64,000 nucleotides of DNA, from assembly GCA_030645915.1 (NCBI GenBank), contig JAUSNO010000017.1, forward strand, positions 288,919 to 352,918, written 5' to 3'. The notes beneath the pieces were generated by a model. The model did not search any database and was not told where the DNA came from. It saw nothing but the letters and a program-made list of their open reading frames with translations. This DNA comes from Undibacterium sp. (GTDB taxonomy: Bacteria > Pseudomonadota > Gammaproteobacteria > Burkholderiales > Burkholderiaceae_D). Position 1 is the first letter of the stretch, and each line of letters begins with the position of its first letter. Positions 10,763-19,888 of this stretch are shown here, piece after piece. A program made the translations under genes and the position numbers.

Positions 10763-11248
10763 TCAGATTTCCTCTATATAGCGCAGCAAACGGTTCAGCG
10801 CATACTCCACTGTTTGTTCGCGTATCGCGTGACGGTCGCCGGTAAATACTTTTCTTTCAGTATGCGTTACACCGCCCACCAGCCAGCCAAAGCAGATGGT
10901 GCCAACCGGTTTGCCTGGAACAGCACCACCGGGCCCGGCGATGCCTGTCGTAGAGAGTGCGATATGCGCTTCAGAATTGGCTAAGGCGCCTTGCGCCATT
11001 GCCGCCGCAATTTCTTCACTCACCGCACCATGCTGCGCGATCAATGAAGCGGATATGTTTAATATTTCAGATTTGGACGAGTTGGAGTAAGTGACAAAGC
11101 CGCAATCAAACCACTCGGATGAGCCGGCAATTTCTGTGACTGCCTGACAGATAGCTCCGCCAGTGCAGGACTCGGCGACCGTGAGCAATAATTTTCTTGA
11201 TTTGAGGGCATCCCCAACTTTTTCTGCAAGGTCAATAAGCTTAAGCAT
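10763..11248 (-). CDS. pncC: Nicotinamide-nucleotide amidohydrolase (CinA C-terminal domain protein)
   Basis: Stand-alone CinA C-terminal domain of 161 residues. The family deamidates NMN to nicotinic acid mononucleotide in the pyridine-nucleotide salvage cycle. Conserved segments are LLTVAESCTGG near residue 21, VTYSNSSKSEIL, GAVSEEIAAAMAQGA and STTGIAGPGG. The full-length CinA N-terminal domain is absent, as in many proteobacteria. It stops one base before the response-regulator gene begins, an unusual operon partner. Confidence 0.9.
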   Translation of the reverse strand: MLKLIDLAEKVGDALKSRKLLLTVAESCTGGAICQAVTEIAGSSEWFDCGFVTYSNSSKSEILNISASLIAQHGAVSEEIAAAMAQGALANSEAHIALSTTGIAGPGGAVPGKPVGTICFGWLVGGVTHTERKVFTGDRHAIREQTVEYALNRLLRYIEEI

Positions 11249-11443
11249 GGCAGGGTCTCCTAGGTTTTGTTAGCAGAAATACTTTACCACTTTGGTGGAA
11301 TAATTTTGCGGTTTTTATACGAAAATTATTCTTGCTTTGCCATGCTGACGATGACTCAGGCAGGTCGGTACACGCAAAGGCAAGATGTCGCGCATCTAAA
11401 TAAAGACAATTCAGGGTCTTTCATGCCAGATCAGCGCGACACT

Positions 11444-11452
11444 TGCTATAAT
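11444..11452 (+). promoter_or_regulatory. Probable extended -10 promoter
   Basis: TGCTATAAT is a perfect extended -10 element about 58 bases before the exported-protein gene at 11511. No good -35 box is seen. Confidence 0.45.
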
Positions 11453-11510
11453 TCTCAGGTTATAAAAAGTCAACGTAACCACCAAACCAACAACCATATT
11501 GAGGCCCTTT

Positions 11511-11927
11511 ATGATTCGTCGATTGACCCCTTTGCTCCTGATTAGCACCTTGCTGTTTTCTGCCAGCGCCATCGCGGCTGCACCTAAGTTTAAAATTAAA
11601 AATAATTCACCGGCAATTTTGATCAGCGACGCTAGTGCGACTGCAATCTGGGTAGAAAATTTACCAGAGAAACTGGCAAAGCAATTTCCAGTCAAAAAAT
11701 GGGGTTATCTGAGTGAAGTCAATGGCGGCTTTGATGATCATAAGGTCTGTATTGTTGCCGCACGCGCGATGATGGTTCCGGTCAGCGGAAAAAACTTTAT
11801 CTATGCACCAATGAAAACGGCTGCAACGATAGGGACGCAAGCCGGCGCGACTCCTGAACAATGCAGTGCCTTGGCTAAAGCGAAATTGAAGGAAGCAATA
11901 CATTCCATCGTGGTGGCGGTAGAGTAA
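11511..11927 (+). CDS. Small exported protein of unknown function
   Basis: Predicted secreted protein of 138 residues. The N-terminal signal peptide MIRRLTPLLLISTLLFSASA is followed by a likely AxA cleavage site (AIAAA). The mature part is lysine-rich with two Cys residues, near VCIVAARAMM and EQCSALAKAK. I do not recognise the family. The ATG at 11511 has GAGG eight bases upstream and puts the basic residues at the front of the signal, so it is preferred over the start at 11499. Confidence 0.72.
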   Translation: MIRRLTPLLLISTLLFSASAIAAAPKFKIKNNSPAILISDASATAIWVENLPEKLAKQFPVKKWGYLSEVNGGFDDHKVCIVAARAMMVPVSGKNFIYAPMKTAATIGTQAGATPEQCSALAKAKLKEAIHSIVVAVE

Positions 11928-11947
11928 ATCTATTGGATGGTATTGCA

Positions 11948-11984
11948 ACAGGCGCGATGTTGATCATCGCGCCTGTTTTGTTTT
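11948..11984. terminator. Terminator between convergent genes
   Basis: Stem ACAGGCGCGATG/CATCGCGCCTGT (12 bp) with a 5-nt loop, followed by TTTTGTTTT. It ends the exported-protein gene and reaches the stop of the DUF3667 gene. Confidence 0.88.
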
Positions 11985-12972
11985 AGAGTACGAAAACTGC
12001 GGTTAAGGTTGCCAGGGCGAGCGTCGTGACAATCACGGATGGATAAAGAATGCTTAATGTCAGCCATCTCCAAAGCGCACCCATCCAGCTACATCCATAG
12101 GTAGCCCGCATTGCCAGAAGCGGATATGCCCACATCAGCCAAAAAATCGGCCCACTCACGATGCCCGGCAAGGGCAGCATTAAAAATAACAGACACAAAA
12201 ATACAAATGCGTGGCAATGGAAGGCGAATAACAAATGTGCCCCATACGGAATGGGAATGCGATGCAACATGAACAATAACTTCAACAGCAAGGCAAACAC
12301 CGGAACCAGAAAAAACATTGCCTTTGGTGCCTGATTAAACAGCGCCTGCACGGCTTGGCGCAGCTGTTCTTCTTGCGGTAGCTTGATGAAATGATTGATC
12401 CTTTTTTGTAAAGCATCGGCCGGTCCACGGCCAAAATAATTCCCCAGAATCTGCACATTTATCTCCGGTGTGGCGGATGTTTCAGAGGGTTGAATGAGTT
12501 GTTGGTCAGGTTTATTTGTCGGGTCAGAAGGGACTGGTATTTTTAGCGCGTTTTTTTTGACTGCCGCGTTAGTTTCTCCGGTGCTCTTGTGTGACGCATC
12601 CATCAGTTCAGAAGTAATTTTTCCTGATAAGTTGGTACTGAGGGAAAGCAGCAAAAAATACAGTACCGACAAACCGAAATAAAGCCGCACGGGCCGAATG
12701 AAGCGCGCACGTCGGCCTTCCAGAAAATCCACCGTCAGACCACCTGGATAGCGCACTAAGTGCCATAGGGTGCGTGGCATCTTGCCGCGTTCAAACACAT
12801 TGCGCGTCAAGAATTCGTAGATGAAATCTACCGCAGTCGGCGCGCCGGTGTAGGCCTCCTGGCCGCATTCCGGACAATAGTTGCCGCTGTAAATAGTCGC
12901 GCAATTGCGGCAGGGCGCATTTTGCTGGCGTTGGGTGGAACGTGTGAAACGGGTGAGTTGTGGCGATATCAT
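11983..12972 (-). CDS. DUF3667-type membrane protein with N-terminal zinc ribbon
   Basis: Protein of about 329 residues. The N-terminal Cys4 motif (CRNC ... CPECG) is followed by the segment FLTRNVFERGKMPRTLWHLV and several C-terminal membrane helices. This layout is that of the DUF3667 family, whose function is unknown. The ATG at 12972 is chosen because it lies 15 bases beyond the pgpA stop; the longer frame from 13002 would overlap pgpA. A Ser/Thr/Pro-rich stretch (around PVPSDPTNKPDQQLIQPSE) forms a variable loop. It is the last gene of a thiL-pgpA-DUF3667 operon. Confidence 0.78.
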   Translation of the reverse strand: MISPQLTRFTRSTQRQQNAPCRNCATIYSGNYCPECGQEAYTGAPTAVDFIYEFLTRNVFERGKMPRTLWHLVRYPGGLTVDFLEGRRARFIRPVRLYFGLSVLYFLLLSLSTNLSGKITSELMDASHKSTGETNAAVKKNALKIPVPSDPTNKPDQQLIQPSETSATPEINVQILGNYFGRGPADALQKRINHFIKLPQEEQLRQAVQALFNQAPKAMFFLVPVFALLLKLLFMLHRIPIPYGAHLLFAFHCHAFVFLCLLFLMLPLPGIVSGPIFWLMWAYPLLAMRATYGCSWMGALWRWLTLSILYPSVIVTTLALATLTAVFVL

Positions 12973-12986
12973 CTTATCCAAAATTA

Positions 12987-13511
12987 TTAAAAACGCTGCC
13001 ACAAGGCAAACACCAGCAAGGTAAAAAATGCGGCGACGATGTCGTCGAACATGACGCCAAATCCACCCTTGAAGCGACGATCAAAATAGCCGATCGGCGG
13101 TGGTTTTACCATATCAAAAAAGCGGAACCAGACAAACGCCCAGCACTGGGTTTTGAAGTCTGCTGGCGTCACTAACAAGAGCACCAGCCAGAACGCGATA
13201 ATCTCATCCCAGACCATGCTGCCATGGTCGGCCACACCCATATTTTTGCCGGTAATGGCACAAGCCCAGACGCCGATGGCAAAGCCGACGACGATGATCC
13301 AGATCCAGGCCATTGGGGTGAAAATATCCGGCCAGCGCAGCGATAGTACATAGAAGCTCAGCCAGGCAAACAAGGTGCCCGATGTGCCGGGCATGATGGG
13401 TGACAGGCCGCTGCCAAATCCCTGTGCCAGTATATGTGCCGGATGCGCCAGCATGAAGCGCGCGGTGGGCTTGGTGATTCGGGCTTGCTGGCCTTGTTCT
13501 AAAGTTGTCAT
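12987..13511 (-). CDS. pgpA: Phosphatidylglycerophosphatase A
   Basis: Inner-membrane phosphatase of 174 residues that removes phosphate from phosphatidylglycerophosphate to give phosphatidylglycerol. The family motif FGSGLSPIMPGTSGTLFAW is near residue 32, and the acidic active-site segment VWDEIIAFW and the conserved FRFFDMVKPPPIGYFDRR segment follow. Its start overlaps thiL by 4 bases. The thiL-pgpA pairing is common in proteobacteria. Confidence 0.93.
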   Translation of the reverse strand: MTTLEQGQQARITKPTARFMLAHPAHILAQGFGSGLSPIMPGTSGTLFAWLSFYVLSLRWPDIFTPMAWIWIIVVGFAIGVWACAITGKNMGVADHGSMVWDEIIAFWLVLLLVTPADFKTQCWAFVWFRFFDMVKPPPIGYFDRRFKGGFGVMFDDIVAAFFTLLVFALWQRF

Positions 13512-14476
13512 GGGGTGGCGAAGTGATCAAAAGAGCTTAATGGTAGCGAGACCGGCTGGCCAAAATCATCCAGCAAGCGCAGGCCTTTTTGCTGTTCTAT
13601 GCAGCCGATGCGCGTCACTGCCGTAGCGCAGGCAAGCCCGGCCGCGATGACGGCTGCCCGTTGCGCTGGCGGTGCGGTAAAGCAGAGTTCGTAATCATCA
13701 CCGCCAGCCAGGGTGAACTCGCGGCGTTTTGCCAAAGGCTGCTGGCTTAATACCGGTCCGGCAGGCAGGCTGTCTATGTGCAGGCTGGCACCGACATCGG
13801 ATCGCTCCAGGATATGCCCGAGGTCGCCAATCAGGCCGTCAGAGATATCGAGTGCGGCGTTGGCAATCCCTCTGAGCGCCATCCCTAATGCGATGCGTGG
13901 CGTAGGCTGGTGCATGCGTTGCGCGGCTTGGCTGTGCTCTGCAGCTTCCAGTTTGATTTCTTTCCAGTAGCCAGCCAATGCCAGGCGTGCATCGCCCAAA
14001 GTGCCCGAGACCCAGATGTCGTCACCCACTTGCGCCGCATCACGCCGCAGCGCGCTGCCCGGTGGCAGCTCGCCGAAGACGGTGATACAGATGTTGAGCG
14101 GGCCTTTGGTGGTGTCGCCGCCAATCAGGCTACATTGATGCTGATCGGCCAGCGCGAATAAACCATGTGAAAATTTTTCCAGCCAATCCGGGTTCGCCTC
14201 CGGTAACGACAGTGCCAGGGTAAATGCCACAGGCATCGCACCCATCGCCGCCAGATCGGACAGATTCACCGCCAGGCATTTGTGCCCCAGCATGACAGGG
14301 TCAGCGTCGGGAAAAAAATGCCGCCCCGACACCAGCATGTCGGTGGAAATGGCCAGCTGCATGCCGGGAGTAGGGTTGATCAGCGCGCAGTCGTCGCCTA
14401 TGCCTAGCGCGATGCGTGGATCGGATACGGTATGTTGCGCAAAGTAGCGCTTGATGAGGTCGAATTCTGAGAGCAT
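13508..14476 (-). CDS. thiL: Thiamine-monophosphate kinase
   Basis: Cytoplasmic kinase of 322 residues that phosphorylates thiamine monophosphate to thiamine diphosphate. The conserved N terminus SEFDLIKRYFA, the segment GIGDDCALI and the central LAAMGAMPVAFTLALSLP and LIGGDTTKGPL segments identify ThiL. The substrate-binding segment ALDISDGLIGDLGH is also intact. It is the first gene of the operon with pgpA. Confidence 0.93.
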   Translation of the reverse strand: MLSEFDLIKRYFAQHTVSDPRIALGIGDDCALINPTPGMQLAISTDMLVSGRHFFPDADPVMLGHKCLAVNLSDLAAMGAMPVAFTLALSLPEANPDWLEKFSHGLFALADQHQCSLIGGDTTKGPLNICITVFGELPPGSALRRDAAQVGDDIWVSGTLGDARLALAGYWKEIKLEAAEHSQAAQRMHQPTPRIALGMALRGIANAALDISDGLIGDLGHILERSDVGASLHIDSLPAGPVLSQQPLAKRREFTLAGGDDYELCFTAPPAQRAAVIAAGLACATAVTRIGCIEQQKGLRLLDDFGQPVSLPLSSFDHFATP

Positions 14477-14551
14477 GTGGCATTGTACTCAAGCACAGGC
14501 AGCTTGATAGCAGAAAATGACAGGAGTGCCGAAATATTCAAAACAGGCAAC

Positions 14552-14623
14552 GCCAGCACGCACCATCCATGCGCCTTTCAGGCCGATATGCTCGCAAACC
14601 CGCATGAACAGTGCGTGCTGGCG
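14552..14623. repeat. Dispersed palindromic intergenic element, copy B
   Basis: One of the most symmetric copies, with GCCAGCACGCACCATCCATG on the left and CATGAACAGTGCGTGCTGGC on the right. It lies in the 336-bp gap between the divergent thiL and 14813 genes, the only copy in a divergent gap. Nothing else was recognised in that gap. Confidence 0.88.
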
Positions 14624-14812
14624 GCACAGTAAAATCAACATCATGGCTGTCCGTGTCAAGATCGGGCGTAAATGTGCTTTCCGTATCCTCGCTTCAATGA
14701 TACATTTCATCGCCGCTGGCTGGCTGCCGGCGGGCTTTCTTCGACGATCAAATGGCTGTTGCTTGCTGCCGTGGCTAGCCCTTCAAGCGCAGACAAACAA
14801 TAAAATGGAAAA

Positions 14813-16639
14813 ATGATGAGTTACGAATTCAATCCTGATAGTCAGGTTTTCGAGTTTCCCAATCCGTACAAGGTGGAGAATACCGCCATCATTTGTTCCG
14901 GCGCGGTGATGCTGCTGGCGGGGGCATTCACGATGATCTCGGTGCGCGATAGACTGGCGCATGGGTTGAATGGCGGAACGCTGGCTGTATTGGTGATTTC
15001 CATTTTGCTGTTGTTGTTAGGCATTGGTCTGATGGCGCGCGCCTTCACACGTTTGCGTTATTTCTTTGGACGTAACCGGCCAGACAGTCTGGCGCCTGTC
15101 GTGCCTTTGGATAAGGACGGTGATAGCGCGGCGGCTGGCGCTTATAAAGAAACCTTGCGGCAAAACGCGATTACCTATCCCGAGCCAAAAGGCGCACTCA
15201 ATGGCTTGTTGTATAGCTGGTTGCCAAATCTGATTTTTGCCCCGAACGTCATTCAGCTGGCGGCGCAAACGCAGTTCTATAATTTCTTGTCGCTGCTGGC
15301 GACCACCATCAGTTTCTTGTTTTGCTGGCTGCTGTTCGGCCGGGAAGGCACCAATGGCTGGATAGGATTGATCTACGGCGTTTTCGCCTTTGTGCAGATC
15401 ATGCGTCCGATGGCAAAAAAAGCCACGGTTAATCCCGCCAACATCAATGCAGGCACTGGCAAGGAAGCGGCCAACGTCGGTGTCGGCGGCCTGGTCTTGC
15501 TGATCGTCCTGGCCGTGCTGGGGCCGGTGATCCTGGGCATGGCCGGTTCGCATCTGCCTGATCTGGCTGACTTGTCGATCAATGGCGTGCTGCTGCTGGC
15601 CCTGGCGTGCGCGCTGCTCGGCTGCGCCGCGTTTGGGCTGGCCTTGAAAAATCAGTTGCAAGCGGCACCGCAGGCGATAGGGGCGGCGCGCGTGACACAG
15701 ACGCTGACGATGAATGCGCATCCCAATAAGTTGGTAGAAGAACTTGATCGCAACTTGATGGAACGCTGGTTTAACCGCATTCCGAATCGCCGCTACACCC
15801 ATCGTTCGCCTTCAGTCAGCGGCCAGCAGGGCAAGTTTTCTGCCGAGATTTTTGAAGAAACCCAACCGCGGCCGCAACCTGGCCGTATTGCTGCGGGCAT
15901 CGGGCATGCGCTATCAACGCCGCAGTTTTTTTGGCTAACTTGTCTCACCGGTCTGGCCACCTTATTTTTGATCATTGGCGCCATCGCTGCCGTCATTGTC
16001 TGCCGGCATATTCTGGATGCGCAAGCTTTTGTCACCATGCTGGCGTTTGCCGTGAGCCAGATCGCTGTCGGCATGTTCTGCTACGGCGCGGCGCATATTC
16101 TGTGGGGACGTTTTGATTTCGTTTCCGAGTTGATCTGGGTCGATATCAGCGGCAGCTATGAGTCGGCTAATGTCAATCTGGGCAATCAGCTTTCAGGCAA
16201 TGTGCAGACCTCGAAGAGCGTCATTAATATCGAAAGCATGACCATGCGGGTCTGGGTATCTGAAATCGATACGGTGATCTTTGGCAAGGATGAAGCGCGC
16301 CAATTGACCGGCATGCGCGGCTTGCAAGCAACCGCAGACGATATCGCAGCGACACTGAAATCTTTTGGTGAAACACGCTCGATGGTGGTGGCGCCGACAT
16401 CAACCGAGGATATGGCAAGGGCACAACAGGTTGGGGTAATGAGTCATCTTTTAGGGGGCGCGCATGCCGATGCAAAAAATACCTTGCTGACGGCGGCGCT
16501 GGGGGCGATTGCAGCACCGGCGTCGACAACGACAACAGAACCATCGATAGAAAAACAGCGATTTTGTGCGCATTGCGGCGCACCAGCTGCGCACGACGCG
16601 CGTTTTTGCGGCAAGTGCGGAACAGCGTTGGCTGCGTAA
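14813..16639 (+). CDS. Polytopic membrane protein with C-terminal zinc ribbon
   Basis: Unrecognised protein of 608 residues. About eight hydrophobic segments can be seen, in pairs near residues 25-70, 155-200, 225-275 and 375-435. A soluble part follows, then a C-terminal double-CxxC zinc ribbon (FCAHCGAPAAHDARFCGKCG). A start 3 bases later (MSYEF) is equally possible. The soluble stretch GNVQTSKSVINIESMTMRVW resembles nothing I can name. It is a single gene between two palindromic elements. Confidence 0.72.
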   Translation: MMSYEFNPDSQVFEFPNPYKVENTAIICSGAVMLLAGAFTMISVRDRLAHGLNGGTLAVLVISILLLLLGIGLMARAFTRLRYFFGRNRPDSLAPVVPLDKDGDSAAAGAYKETLRQNAITYPEPKGALNGLLYSWLPNLIFAPNVIQLAAQTQFYNFLSLLATTISFLFCWLLFGREGTNGWIGLIYGVFAFVQIMRPMAKKATVNPANINAGTGKEAANVGVGGLVLLIVLAVLGPVILGMAGSHLPDLADLSINGVLLLALACALLGCAAFGLALKNQLQAAPQAIGAARVTQTLTMNAHPNKLVEELDRNLMERWFNRIPNRRYTHRSPSVSGQQGKFSAEIFEETQPRPQPGRIAAGIGHALSTPQFFWLTCLTGLATLFLIIGAIAAVIVCRHILDAQAFVTMLAFAVSQIAVGMFCYGAAHILWGRFDFVSELIWVDISGSYESANVNLGNQLSGNVQTSKSVINIESMTMRVWVSEIDTVIFGKDEARQLTGMRGLQATADDIAATLKSFGETRSMVVAPTSTEDMARAQQVGVMSHLLGGAHADAKNTLLTAALGAIAAPASTTTTEPSIEKQRFCAHCGAPAAHDARFCGKCGTALAA

Positions 16640-16679
16640 CTTCATTTTTCTGTAATACTGAAATTTAAAACAAGGCAAG

Positions 16680-16752
16680 GCCAGAGCGCACTATGCATGC
16701 GGGTTTTCAGCGTGTCGAGGCTGCAAGCCGCACTGGTGTTGCGTAATGGACC
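16680..16752. repeat. Dispersed palindromic intergenic element, copy C
   Basis: The most diverged copy. GCCAGAGCGCACTATGCATG and GCAAGCCGCACTGGTGTTGC retain the arm pattern. It lies between convergent genes. Confidence 0.65.
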
Positions 16753-16792
16753 TGCCTGTTTTTGAAAATATCTTCAACTAGACTCTACTGCA

Positions 16793-17086
16793 CTAAAGTA
16801 TCGGCACTTCTGTTTTGGATGCGCGCAAATCCAAGTGTCCGTCGACGATCCAGATCTCGACGAAAGGGGTTTCTTGCAGATTGACTTCTATCGCTTTGGT
16901 TTCTGCTTCGTTCAGTACCGCTTCTAATCTGACTACGGTGGCGGCGAACTTGATTTCCATTGCGTCGGCAAAGGAGATGCTGAGATCCGTCGTGACTCTA
17001 GACTTGTTGTAAATTTCTCTCCCGTTCGCACGTAGGGCGACCGTGTCATTCTTGAAGCCATCGCGAAGTTTGATGGTGAGCAGCAT
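16793..17086 (-). CDS. Small protein of unknown function
   Basis: Protein of 97 residues without signal peptide or membrane segment. The sequence MLLTIKLRDGFKNDTVALRA and the later VNLQETPFVEIWIVDGHLDL look like a compact beta-rich fold. It lies 86 bases downstream of the metzincin-like gene in the same direction. A hairpin lies in the gap, so coupling is uncertain. A partner, inhibitor or immunity role is conceivable but unsupported. Confidence 0.6.
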   Translation of the reverse strand: MLLTIKLRDGFKNDTVALRANGREIYNKSRVTTDLSISFADAMEIKFAATVVRLEAVLNEAETKAIEVNLQETPFVEIWIVDGHLDLRASKTEVPIL

Positions 17087-17121
17087 AAAGGGAACTCGCT
17101 TTCTTATATCGATAAAAACAG

Positions 17122-17159
17122 TGATGCGTCGCGCAGCACGGATATTGCGCGACGCATCA
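17122..17159 (-). terminator. Hairpin after the metzincin-like gene
   Basis: A 14-bp perfect stem (TGATGCGTCGCGCA/TGCGCGACGCATCA) located 14-51 bases after the stop codon of the 17173-19344 gene. On the minus strand it is followed by a T-rich stretch. It is probably a terminator or partial attenuator. Confidence 0.65.
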
Positions 17160-17172
17160 AACTTGATTCACT

Positions 17173-19344
17173 TCATTGACGCATGCCATTCCAGTAAGAC
17201 GGATTGCTGAAATTTTCTGCCAGGGCGGAGGCTGGTTTCCGGCCTTGTTTTCGACCGGTTGCAGGCGGTTTGATTGCCATTGCCGAGAGCATGCTTAAGG
17301 TCTCTTTGGCGGCATCCTTATTGCCACTGCGATTTTGTACGTCGGCCAGCGTGGATAATGTCATTTGATGCGAGACAGAATCGAGCACCGCAGAATTTGC
17401 CACCGCCGTGAGCATCTCCGCGCTGAGCTCAACCTCGGCCTTGCGGACACTGACACGCGCTTCAGTATCCTCGGTGATGGTCTTGAAGTCACGGCTGGCA
17501 TTGATTCCTTTTAGCAGACGCACATAGTTGGCCATGGGATGTTTAGGATACTTCGCCAGCACCAGGTCAAATGCTTCATTGCCGTTGCGCAGTGTCTCGT
17601 CGTCCGAGCCTAGCATATACAGCAGCTTGCCTTGGTCATCGCCCATGAACAGATCCGCCAGTTCCTCTTCCGCTGCCGTCACTGGGTAGCTGACGCGTAT
17701 GGTGATGATGTCGGACAGTATCTCTGAACCATCCATCGACGTGTATGACGCGCGGATCTGATAATTGCCTGGCTGGTCGAAATAGAAACCGTCGCTGCCG
17801 TAGCCGATATAAGCGCTGTCCAGAATCACGTCATCGCGCCCGATGACACTTTCGCGTGGGCCGACCAGATGTTCTATGTAGGGTTCATAGCCCACCACGA
17901 CGCCGTTGGGCTTGGCGATGACGACTTTGACCAGATTGCAATTAGGGTGTAGCCAGGTATGAACACGCCGCCCTTTGGAATCGCTGGTGCTCAGTGCCAG
18001 TTGCAGCACGACAGGTTCGCCGAGTGCGAATTTTCTTTGGTGGGTGGAGATGCTAAAGGTGAGGCCAGAATCGTTACGCACCGGATCGGCCATGATCTCG
18101 CGTCCCAAGGCCGAGCCAACGGCAAAATTGCTGCCACCCATGATGATATCGTTGCGGAAAGCGTGCCGCAGATGAATGATTTCTTCATTGTCGAACTGGA
18201 ACGCAAATTGACTCCAGTAGGTGGATTCGCCACCAGGTGCCGGGTAGTTGAACGGGTAATTCATCCACGATAAGGACAGCGGGCGATTCGGCACGGCCGG
18301 TGTGCCCAATGATTTTTGCCATGAATGCAGCAAGTTGAATCCATGCCCCAGCTCATGCACATAGGTGTACAGCTGCAAGCGCAATTTTTCGGCTGTTGTT
18401 CCGCCGATGCCACGATGAAATACCGCACAACCCTGTCTCTGCTTGCCCTGCTGATCAAACATGATGCCGTATAGGCCAGGCCCGATGTCGTGATCCTGTG
18501 CCGCTACCTGCCAGACCGCCCATTGCGGTGCATCCTGCCATAAGGAAAAATGCGATTGCATCGAGGCGTGCAATTCGGCGTTGCTCCATTTGACATTGGC
18601 ACCGGCTGCGCCGACGTTGATGACGTTGGTGCCGGCGCTAGGCAGCATTTCTATTCCCGCTTCGGCATAGGCATTGATCACGCTCAGATTGCGCGCCGGA
18701 CCGCCGGACGGCAGTGCGCTGGTGTTGTAGCTACTGAAGACGGGCGTGCTCACATCGGAGACCTTGTCCGTTTCGATGCGCACCGTTCTGAATCGGATGG
18801 ATTCAAAAGCACAATTGTAAATCGAGCCGGGCGAGCCTCCTGTTGAGAAGAACTGTAGCGATGCCGGCGCTTGCGCCTGAAGGATGGTGCGGCGCTGTAT
18901 GGTCACCTTGATGACCGGGTTGCCGGCAGAAAAAGTAAAATTTCCCAGGCCCTTGACCACAATTTGGGTAGCGCTCACCGTGATGGTCGGCGACTTCACG
19001 ACCAGCGAGCCGAAATAAGTGGTGGTGCCGCCGCTTACCTGATAAAAGTCCGCGCTGATACGGTTCATCGGACGGGTGCGATCAACGTCTACCCTTAGCT
19101 CAAGTTGATAGGCGCCTAAAGTACCGCGATAGCGACCGCTGACGGCACGCTTGGCGAGCGGGAAAGGGATGGGAGTGGGCAGTATCGCTGGATCGGGGTT
19201 GGCTGCTGCGCTCATCTCGCCTTCGGTCGGATCACGACCTTCAGCTTCCATGGCGTGTACGGTAGCGATATCGTCTACCGACATTTCTCCGGGCCAGAAT
19301 TCACCGCCAATTGCTTCACTTCCCGTAGGATCTTGTTGTGACAT
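17173..19344 (-). CDS. Metzincin-type zinc protease without signal peptide
   Basis: Protein of 723 residues. The zinc site is H330-E331-L-G-H334 with a third ligand His340 (HELGHGFNLLH), and a Met-turn follows at Met361 (LSWMNYP). This is the spacing of metzincin peptidases. The N-terminal 60 residues are acidic and lack any signal sequence. Residues about 65-200 look beta-rich, and the C-terminal part (about 420-723) has no recognised domain. A strong ribosome-binding site (TGGAGAT) precedes the ATG. Without a Sec signal it may act inside the cell or leave by another secretion route. The family is not one I can name. Confidence 0.75.
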   Translation of the reverse strand: MSQQDPTGSEAIGGEFWPGEMSVDDIATVHAMEAEGRDPTEGEMSAAANPDPAILPTPIPFPLAKRAVSGRYRGTLGAYQLELRVDVDRTRPMNRISADFYQVSGGTTTYFGSLVVKSPTITVSATQIVVKGLGNFTFSAGNPVIKVTIQRRTILQAQAPASLQFFSTGGSPGSIYNCAFESIRFRTVRIETDKVSDVSTPVFSSYNTSALPSGGPARNLSVINAYAEAGIEMLPSAGTNVINVGAAGANVKWSNAELHASMQSHFSLWQDAPQWAVWQVAAQDHDIGPGLYGIMFDQQGKQRQGCAVFHRGIGGTTAEKLRLQLYTYVHELGHGFNLLHSWQKSLGTPAVPNRPLSLSWMNYPFNYPAPGGESTYWSQFAFQFDNEEIIHLRHAFRNDIIMGGSNFAVGSALGREIMADPVRNDSGLTFSISTHQRKFALGEPVVLQLALSTSDSKGRRVHTWLHPNCNLVKVVIAKPNGVVVGYEPYIEHLVGPRESVIGRDDVILDSAYIGYGSDGFYFDQPGNYQIRASYTSMDGSEILSDIITIRVSYPVTAAEEELADLFMGDDQGKLLYMLGSDDETLRNGNEAFDLVLAKYPKHPMANYVRLLKGINASRDFKTITEDTEARVSVRKAEVELSAEMLTAVANSAVLDSVSHQMTLSTLADVQNRSGNKDAAKETLSMLSAMAIKPPATGRKQGRKPASALAENFSNPSYWNGMRQ

Positions 19345-19741
19345 ATTGAAATCTCCATCAATTAAATGTTAAAAAATAAATTCAAAATGTTGCAAGTACC
19401 AAACATTTATCTGCATTGCCTTACCTCCTTTCTTTTGGATAGAAATGACAGCGTGCACAATTCACTCCGACAAAAAAATAGCAACGCCATACGCAATGGA
19501 ATCGACTGTCAGGAGTGGGCATTCATTTTTATTTCTTTTTAATAATAAAAAGACAATTAATTTTACTAAGTGTAGTTGGTATATTTTGCTTATCAATATG
19601 CATTTAGTAACATTGATAAACGGCAAATTTTATTTGTACGCGAATGCGCTGGAGAAGGCCGAGTTGTGAGGATGAAGAATCGGTGAGCGAGCTTGTCAGT
19701 ACGGGCTGAAAAAACGGTAAATTTATGTTGAAATGGGCAAT
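19345..19741. other. AT-rich spacer without recognised gene
   Basis: The sequence between the metzincin-like gene and palindrome copy D is markedly AT-rich (for example around 19520-19600). It presumably holds the promoter of the minus-strand gene. No convincing coding sequence was seen. Confidence 0.5.
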
Positions 19742-19812
19742 GCCAGCACGCACTGTCCATGCGCCTGTCAGGCCTATCTGCCCGCAAACCCGCATGGGGT
19801 GGGCGTGCTGGC
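19742..19812. repeat. Dispersed palindromic intergenic element, copy D
   Basis: GCCAGCACGCACTGTCCATG on the left and CGCATGGGGTGGGCGTGCTGGC, slightly shortened in symmetry, on the right. It lies 3' of the rubredoxin-reductase gene and 5' of the metzincin-like gene. Confidence 0.85.
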
Positions 19813-19888
19813 ACGGTGTTGTGGAGAAAAATGGCAAAAAATACGGTGCGACAGCATCGCACCGTATCTGAGGGCAGACTACAGAAAG

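Noticed and set aside
11267..11545. Plus-strand frame of 92 codons before the small exported protein
   Set aside because: It overlaps the promoter and signal-peptide start of the real gene in another frame, and its composition is not protein-like.
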